NCBI RefSeq assembly: GCF_938028185.1
Contig: NZ_CALJAH010000109.1
Coordinates: 1 to 8,360, forward strand
DNA length: 8,360 nucleotides
Source of the DNA: an uncultured Cardiobacterium sp.
GTDB taxonomy: Bacteria > Pseudomonadota > Gammaproteobacteria > Cardiobacteriales > Cardiobacteriaceae
Reading direction: 5' to 3'
Of the stretch, positions 5,522-8,360 are shown in pieces (the first letter of the stretch is position 1; every line of letters starts with the position of its first letter). The position numbers and the translations under genes are program-made. The notes beneath the pieces were generated by a model. It did no database searches, had not been told where the DNA came from, and worked only from the letters and a program-made list of their open reading frames with translations.

Positions 5522-6049
5522 ATGAGCCAAGAAATCGGCTTCTTCTACGGCAGCACCACCGGCATGACCGAAGACGTCGCCTACCGCATCGAAGCCTGCA
5601 TCAAAGAAAAATTCGGGCTGGAAATCGTGCCGATCAACATCATCGACCTCGACGACCCGAACGATATGTTCCTCTACAAGCGCATCATCCTCGGTATGCC
5701 GACCTGGAACTACGGCGAATACCAGGACGACTGGGAACTCGTCGTCGATAAAATCGCCAGCGCCGACCTCAAAGGCACGGTGATTGCCATGTTTGGCCTC
5801 GGCGACCAAATCGGCTACCCCGAATACTATCTCGACGCGATGGGAATGCTCGCCGAACAACTGGGCGCACAGGGCGCGACCTTCATCGGTGAATGGCCGA
5901 GCGCGGATTACAAATTCACCTCGTCCAAAGCGCTCAAGGCCAACGGCAACTTCATCGGCCTCGCGCTGGACGAAGACAGCCAGCCGGAAAAAACGCAGGA
6001 GCGGCTGGAAGCATGGGTTGCACAAGTCATCCCGCAACTGCTCGCCTGA
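5522..6049 (+). CDS. fldB: Long-chain flavodoxin, FldB-like
   Basis: Flavodoxins are small cytoplasmic FMN proteins that pass single electrons to enzymes. At 175 residues this is the long-chain type. The FMN phosphate loop is YGSTTGMTEDVA (9-20). The isoalloxazine loops are PTWNYGEYQDDWE and FGLGDQIGYPEYYLDAMGML. The latter, together with GEWPSADYKFTSSKAL and FIGLALDEDSQ, resembles E. coli FldB more than FldA by my recollection of those sequences. GGAG lies 7 bases before the ATG. It is the last gene of the HIT-folD-flavodoxin run and is followed by a terminator. The flavodoxin call is certain; the B subtype is probable. Confidence 0.9.
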   Translation: MSQEIGFFYGSTTGMTEDVAYRIEACIKEKFGLEIVPINIIDLDDPNDMFLYKRIILGMPTWNYGEYQDDWELVVDKIASADLKGTVIAMFGLGDQIGYPEYYLDAMGMLAEQLGAQGATFIGEWPSADYKFTSSKALKANGNFIGLALDEDSQPEKTQERLEAWVAQVIPQLLA

Positions 6050-6059
6050 ATCCATAAAG

Positions 6060-6087
6060 AATGCCCGCCCCGCGCGGGCATTTCCTT
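6060..6087 (+). terminator. Rho-independent terminator after the flavodoxin gene
   Basis: AATGCCCGC (6060-6068) pairs with GCGGGCATT (6074-6082) around a 5-base loop, followed by a broken T run (TTTCCTT). It begins 11 bases after the flavodoxin stop and closes the HIT-folD-flavodoxin unit. Confidence 0.8.
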
Positions 6088-6096
6088 AAAAACGGC

Positions 6097-6118
6097 GTAG
6101 GGTGGGGCTTGCCCCACC
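6097..6118 (+). repeat. REP-type palindrome with GTAG head
   Basis: A GTAG tetranucleotide (6097-6100) is followed at once by GGTGGGGC-TT-GCCCCACC (6101-6118), an 8-bp perfect palindrome with a 2-base centre. This is the layout of bacterial REP sequences mobilised by RAYT transposases. Two relatives lie at 7520-7541 and 7574-7595. It is placed between a terminator and the next gene, a usual REP location. Confidence 0.75.
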
Positions 6119-6159
6119 AGCCGCCCCGACCGTAACTATAAAACCACCCCGGAGACCCC

Positions 6160-6357
6160 ATGAAAATCTACCGCTTCCTCACCGGCCCCGACGACAGCAG
6201 CTTCTGCCGCCGTGTTACCGAAGCCCTGCAAAATGGCTGGGAACTCTACGGCGACCCGCAACTGACCGGCGATGCCAATGGTCGCTACTGCGGCCAGGCC
6301 ATCGTCAAAGAAACCGACGCCGCCTACGACCCCGCCAAACCGCTCGGAGACTACTGA
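6160..6357 (+). CDS. DUF1737 small protein
   Basis: The product has 65 residues. The start MKIYRFLTGPDDSSFCRRV (1-19) and the middle ALQNGWELYGDPQLTGD (22-38), ending in GQAIVKE (45-51), match the DUF1737 family, whose members are short cytoplasmic proteins of unknown role. GGAG lies 5 bases before the ATG. Its TGA overlaps the next gene's ATG by one base, so the two are translationally coupled and the protein may act with the acetyltransferase. A TATAAA at 6137-6142 could be its -10, but no -35 is evident. Confidence 0.88.
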   Translation: MKIYRFLTGPDDSSFCRRVTEALQNGWELYGDPQLTGDANGRYCGQAIVKETDAAYDPAKPLGDY

Positions 6358-6962
6358 TGAGCGCCGCCTGGGACGCGATGCGCAGCGGCGCGCCGCACCT
6401 GCCCTACGACCCTGACCTCAAGGCGCGCCGCGACCGCTGCCGCCGCCTGCTCTGGCGCTACAACACGCAAATCTCGCCGGATGACCGCACCGCGCAACAG
6501 GCGCTGCTCACTGAACTCCTCGGCGCACTACCCGACGGCATCCACATCACCCCGCCCTTTCACTGCGACTACGGCGAGGGTATCCGCTTTGGCCGCAACT
6601 TCTACGCCAACAGCGGCTGCACCATCTTGGACGGCGGCGCCGTCACCATCGGCGACAACGTCCTCCTTGCACCCAACGTCGCCCTCTACACCGTCAACCA
6701 CCCGCTGCACCCCGCGCTGCGCAACGCAACCTGGGAACAAACTGCGCCGATTACCATCGGCGACAACGTCTGGCTTGGCGGCAACAGCGTCGTCCTGCCC
6801 GGTGTCAGCATTGGTGACAACAGCGTTATCGGTGCGGGCAGCGTCGTCGTGAAAAATATCCCGGCGAACAGCCTCGCCGTCGGCAACCCCTGCCGCGTCC
6901 TGCGACAAATCAGCGACGCCGACCGTGACCAATACGCCGCCTGGGGCATTCACGTCGAATAA
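6357..6962 (+). CDS. Maltose/galactoside O-acetyltransferase family (Maa/LacA/NodL) hexapeptide enzyme
   Basis: The product has 201 residues. The start is the ATG overlapping the DUF1737 stop (TGATG), with GGAG 7 bases upstream; longer readings in this frame would run back through the DUF1737 gene. The N-terminal helical cap with LPYDPDLKARRDRCRRLLWR (15-34) is the Mac domain. The rest is a left-handed beta-helix of hexapeptide repeats (for example TIGDNVLLAPNV 97-108 and TIGDNVWLGGNSVVLPGVSI 133-152). The catalytic histidine is H115 in YTVNHPLHP, equivalent to the active-site His of LacA. It ends with the typical PANSLAVGNPCRVLR (169-183). The enzyme moves acetyl from acetyl-CoA to a sugar hydroxyl in the cytoplasm; the sugar here is unknown. 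Confidence 0.93.
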   Translation: MSAAWDAMRSGAPHLPYDPDLKARRDRCRRLLWRYNTQISPDDRTAQQALLTELLGALPDGIHITPPFHCDYGEGIRFGRNFYANSGCTILDGGAVTIGDNVLLAPNVALYTVNHPLHPALRNATWEQTAPITIGDNVWLGGNSVVLPGVSIGDNSVIGAGSVVVKNIPANSLAVGNPCRVLRQISDADRDQYAAWGIHVE

Positions 6963-6989
6963 ACACCGCACCCAAGAACAGGAATTACC

Positions 6990-7490
6990 ATGCAAAAAAT
7001 CCTTTTCCCCCTGTTACTGCTGGCCGCCAGCACAACCTTCGCCAAAGACGCCGGAAAAGCGGAAACGCCGGAACAAATCGTGCAAAAACTCTATCGCGTC
7101 TATCAGGAAGAAAATGCCACGGACAGCGGCGTGTCCTTTGACGACTACGCCAGCGCCGAAATAAAAGCACTCTTTGCCAAAGACGAAAAATTGGCAGATG
7201 GCGAAATGGGCTGTATCGATTACGACTTTATCATTCAGGGACAGGACTACGACGCCGCCAGCATCAAACGCACCCTGAAAATCAAAACGCTGGACAAAAA
7301 CACCGTCGCGGCAACCTTCAAAAATTTCGATGAGCCGACCACCGTCACCTACCAATTCGACTGCACGACGGGAAAATGCCAGATTACCGACCTACTCGAA
7401 CCAGGCGGGGAAAACAAATCGCCGCGCTCTTTCAAAAAATCCCTGGCGGATTGTTTGGCGGATGTGGAAAAGAATGGCGCAGCGCAATAG
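6990..7490 (+). CDS. Secreted DUF3828-like protein of unknown function
   Basis: The product has 166 residues. A clear signal peptide (residues 1-18, MQKILFPLLLLAASTTFA) predicts a periplasmic location. The mature part begins with TPEQIVQKLYRVYQEE (26-41) and contains GCIDYDFIIQGQDYD (74-88), followed by strands ending in CQITDLLEPGG (130-140). This order fits the DUF3828 family, related to small NTF2-like folds. There are four cysteines in the mature part (C75, C125, C130, C155), enough for two disulfides. AGGA lies 6 bases before the ATG, and the gap from the acetyltransferase stop is 27 bases, so it is probably in the same operon. Nothing in the sequence shows catalysis. Confidence 0.75.
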   Translation: MQKILFPLLLLAASTTFAKDAGKAETPEQIVQKLYRVYQEENATDSGVSFDDYASAEIKALFAKDEKLADGEMGCIDYDFIIQGQDYDAASIKRTLKIKTLDKNTVAATFKNFDEPTTVTYQFDCTTGKCQITDLLEPGGENKSPRSFKKSLADCLADVEKNGAAQ

Positions 7491-7519
7491 CCCATTACGG
7501 CAAGCGCAGGGACAATCAA

Positions 7520-7595
7520 GTAGGGTGGGGCAAGCTCCACCATTCAACCAGATATTGGCCAGATGTTAGTGATGGTGGGCCAAGGCCCACCCTAC
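7520..7595. repeat. REPIN-like element: two inverted GTAG-headed REPs
   Basis: The left REP (7520-7541, plus orientation) is GTAG + GGTGGGGC-AA-GCTCCACC, with one G-T mismatch that would still pair in RNA. The right REP (7574-7595, minus orientation) is GGTGGGCC-AA-GGCCCACC + CTAC, a perfect 8-bp stem. They face each other across a 32-base spacer (7542-7573). Two inverted REPs with a short spacer form the unit called REPIN, the mobile form moved by RAYT proteins. It lies between the ends of two convergent genes. Confidence 0.72.
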
Positions 7596-7632
7596 GGGGC
7601 AGAGGAGTTACGGCAAATCGAGGGTTAAGGCC

Positions 7633-7666
7633 AAGGGCGGTTTATATCCTTTGGCAAACCGCCTTT
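7633..7666. terminator. Hairpin at the 3' end of the membrane protein gene, possible terminator
   Basis: AAGGGCGGTTT (7633-7643) pairs with AAACCGCCTTT (7656-7666) with one G-T, and overlaps the TAA (7667-7665) of the minus-strand gene. An overlapping alternative stem joins 7630-7637 with 7648-7655. Neither strand has a real T run after the stem, so rho-independent termination is uncertain. It may protect RNA ends from the two convergent transcription units instead. Confidence 0.4.
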
Positions 7667-8360
7667 AGCGTTCTTCCCATTCGGCCAGCCCGGTGGCGCG
7701 GGCGACCTGTTTGCGGTAGCGGCGCGCGTAGGTGCGGCCGCCGGTGAAGACGCGGAAGCGTTCCAGTTCGACGCTTTTTGCGCCGTCGTCGCCGATGAGG
7801 CAGACCGCCCATTCATCTTCCTTATCCTGCACGACCGCGACCGCCTGCCAGTCGGCGAGCGGGTACGCCGCTTCGATACGGCGAACGCGGACGCGCTCAA
7901 TGGTGTGACTGGCCGCGCGGTAGCGCCAGTAGCGGCTGCCCGGATAGCGGCTCAGGGCAACGGCAAAAGCGGCAAGGATGGCAAGCGTGGTGAACAGCGA
8001 CAGGGTGAGCGTGCCTTCGGCGATGGCGAGAGCGAAGACGGCGAGCAGCGGCAGCAGGATGACGCCTGCAAAGATGCGGGCGACGCTGATGATGCGGTTC
8101 AACGGTGGCGGGAAGTTGCAATTGCGCCGGGCGCGTTCACCTTTGCGTGGCAGGATGCGGTATTGCGGCGCTTCGCCGCTTTCTTCCGGCATCGCCTTGC
8201 CGAGGCGGTAGCATTGCCAGGCGAGCCACAACTGCGGCAGGGCGGCGAAGAAAATCAGCTCCAACATACCGAGGCGTAGCTCGTGGCGCTCGTTCTCAAA
8301 GGCGGCGATTTGCGCGTCGTAATCGTAAATGACGCGGTCGCCCACGCGCAGTTCGTACAC
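7665..8360 (-). CDS. Multi-pass membrane protein of unknown function (5' end probably cut by window edge)
   Basis: The readable part is 231 residues, entering at the right edge. Its first codon is GTG (8360-8358), but the text there (VYELRVGDRVIYDYDAQ) looks like the inside of a beta-rich domain, so the true start is probably outside. Hydrophobic segments are at about 30-52, 90-114 and 118-137, counted from 8360. Before them is a short charged helix, between the first two a basic loop (RKGERARRN, 72-80), and after them a soluble, Arg-rich beta-type tail (HTIERVRVRRIEA; ADWQAVAVVQDKEDEWAVCLIG). I do not recognise the family; a DUF3592-like membrane protein is a weak possibility. Its 3' end converges on the DUF3828-like gene across the REPIN. 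Confidence 0.75.
   Translation of the reverse strand: MYELRVGDRVIYDYDAQIAAFENERHELRLGMLELIFFAALPQLWLAWQCYRLGKAMPEESGEAPQYRILPRKGERARRNCNFPPPLNRIISVARIFAGVILLPLLAVFALAIAEGTLTLSLFTTLAILAAFAVALSRYPGSRYWRYRAASHTIERVRVRRIEAAYPLADWQAVAVVQDKEDEWAVCLIGDDGAKSVELERFRVFTGGRTYARRYRKQVARATGLAEWEER

Noticed and set aside
6102..6356. N-terminal extension of the acetyltransferase frame
   Set aside because: It would overlap the whole DUF1737 gene and part of the REP, gives a low-complexity Pro/Arg-rich peptide, and exceeds the family length. The ATG at 6357 fits the Mac domain start.
7376..7747. 123-codon plus-strand open frame crossing the REPIN
   Set aside because: It runs from inside the DUF3828-like gene through the repeat into the antisense of the membrane protein gene, with no ribosome site or domain.

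Overview
The window reads as an ordinary housekeeping stretch of a moderately GC-rich Gram-negative chromosome, most likely a gammaproteobacterium. The evidence is a BepA-type outer-membrane-quality-control protease, a YebE-type DUF533 protein, a short H-NS-family protein and an FldB-like long-chain flavodoxin. Neither the Neisseria DNA uptake word (GCCGTCTGAA) nor the Haemophilus one (AAGTGCGGT) is present. Cardiobacteriaceae is a reasonable guess, but it rests on general impression only. I see no tRNA, rRNA, CRISPR array, insertion sequence or transposase.

Left part (1-1526, minus strand): a Gfo/Idh/MocA-fold protein of the Gal80-like type runs off the left edge. A DUF533/TerB-like YebE-type protein lies upstream of it, and a hairpin separates the two. 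Only 57 bases divide the DUF533 gene from a divergent plus-strand gene (1584-2087) for a membrane-anchored retropepsin-like aspartic protease. A 269-base non-coding stretch follows (2088-2356). It holds a 10-bp inverted repeat built on DnaA-box-like words, further small hairpins, a strong terminator and a consensus -10 box.

Centre (2357-6049, plus strand): the M48 metalloprotease/TPR protein BepA, then an H-NS-family nucleoid protein with its own good sigma-70 promoter and terminator. A likely operon follows: a HIT-family hydrolase (with Tyr in place of the first His of the triad), folD, and an FldB-like flavodoxin ending in a terminator.

Right part (6050-8360): a REP-type palindrome with a GTAG head, then a compact gene set (DUF1737 small protein, Maa/LacA-type acetyltransferase whose start overlaps the DUF1737 stop, secreted DUF3828-like protein). 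Next comes a REPIN-like pair of inverted GTAG-headed palindromes. The end is a minus-strand multi-pass membrane protein of unknown function, probably cut by the right edge.

No clear new defence, mobile or biosynthetic system is visible. The items most worth a second look are the structured 2088-2289 region, the GTAG-headed REP/REPIN elements, the HIT motif variant, and the T-rich tract in the aspartic protease gene.
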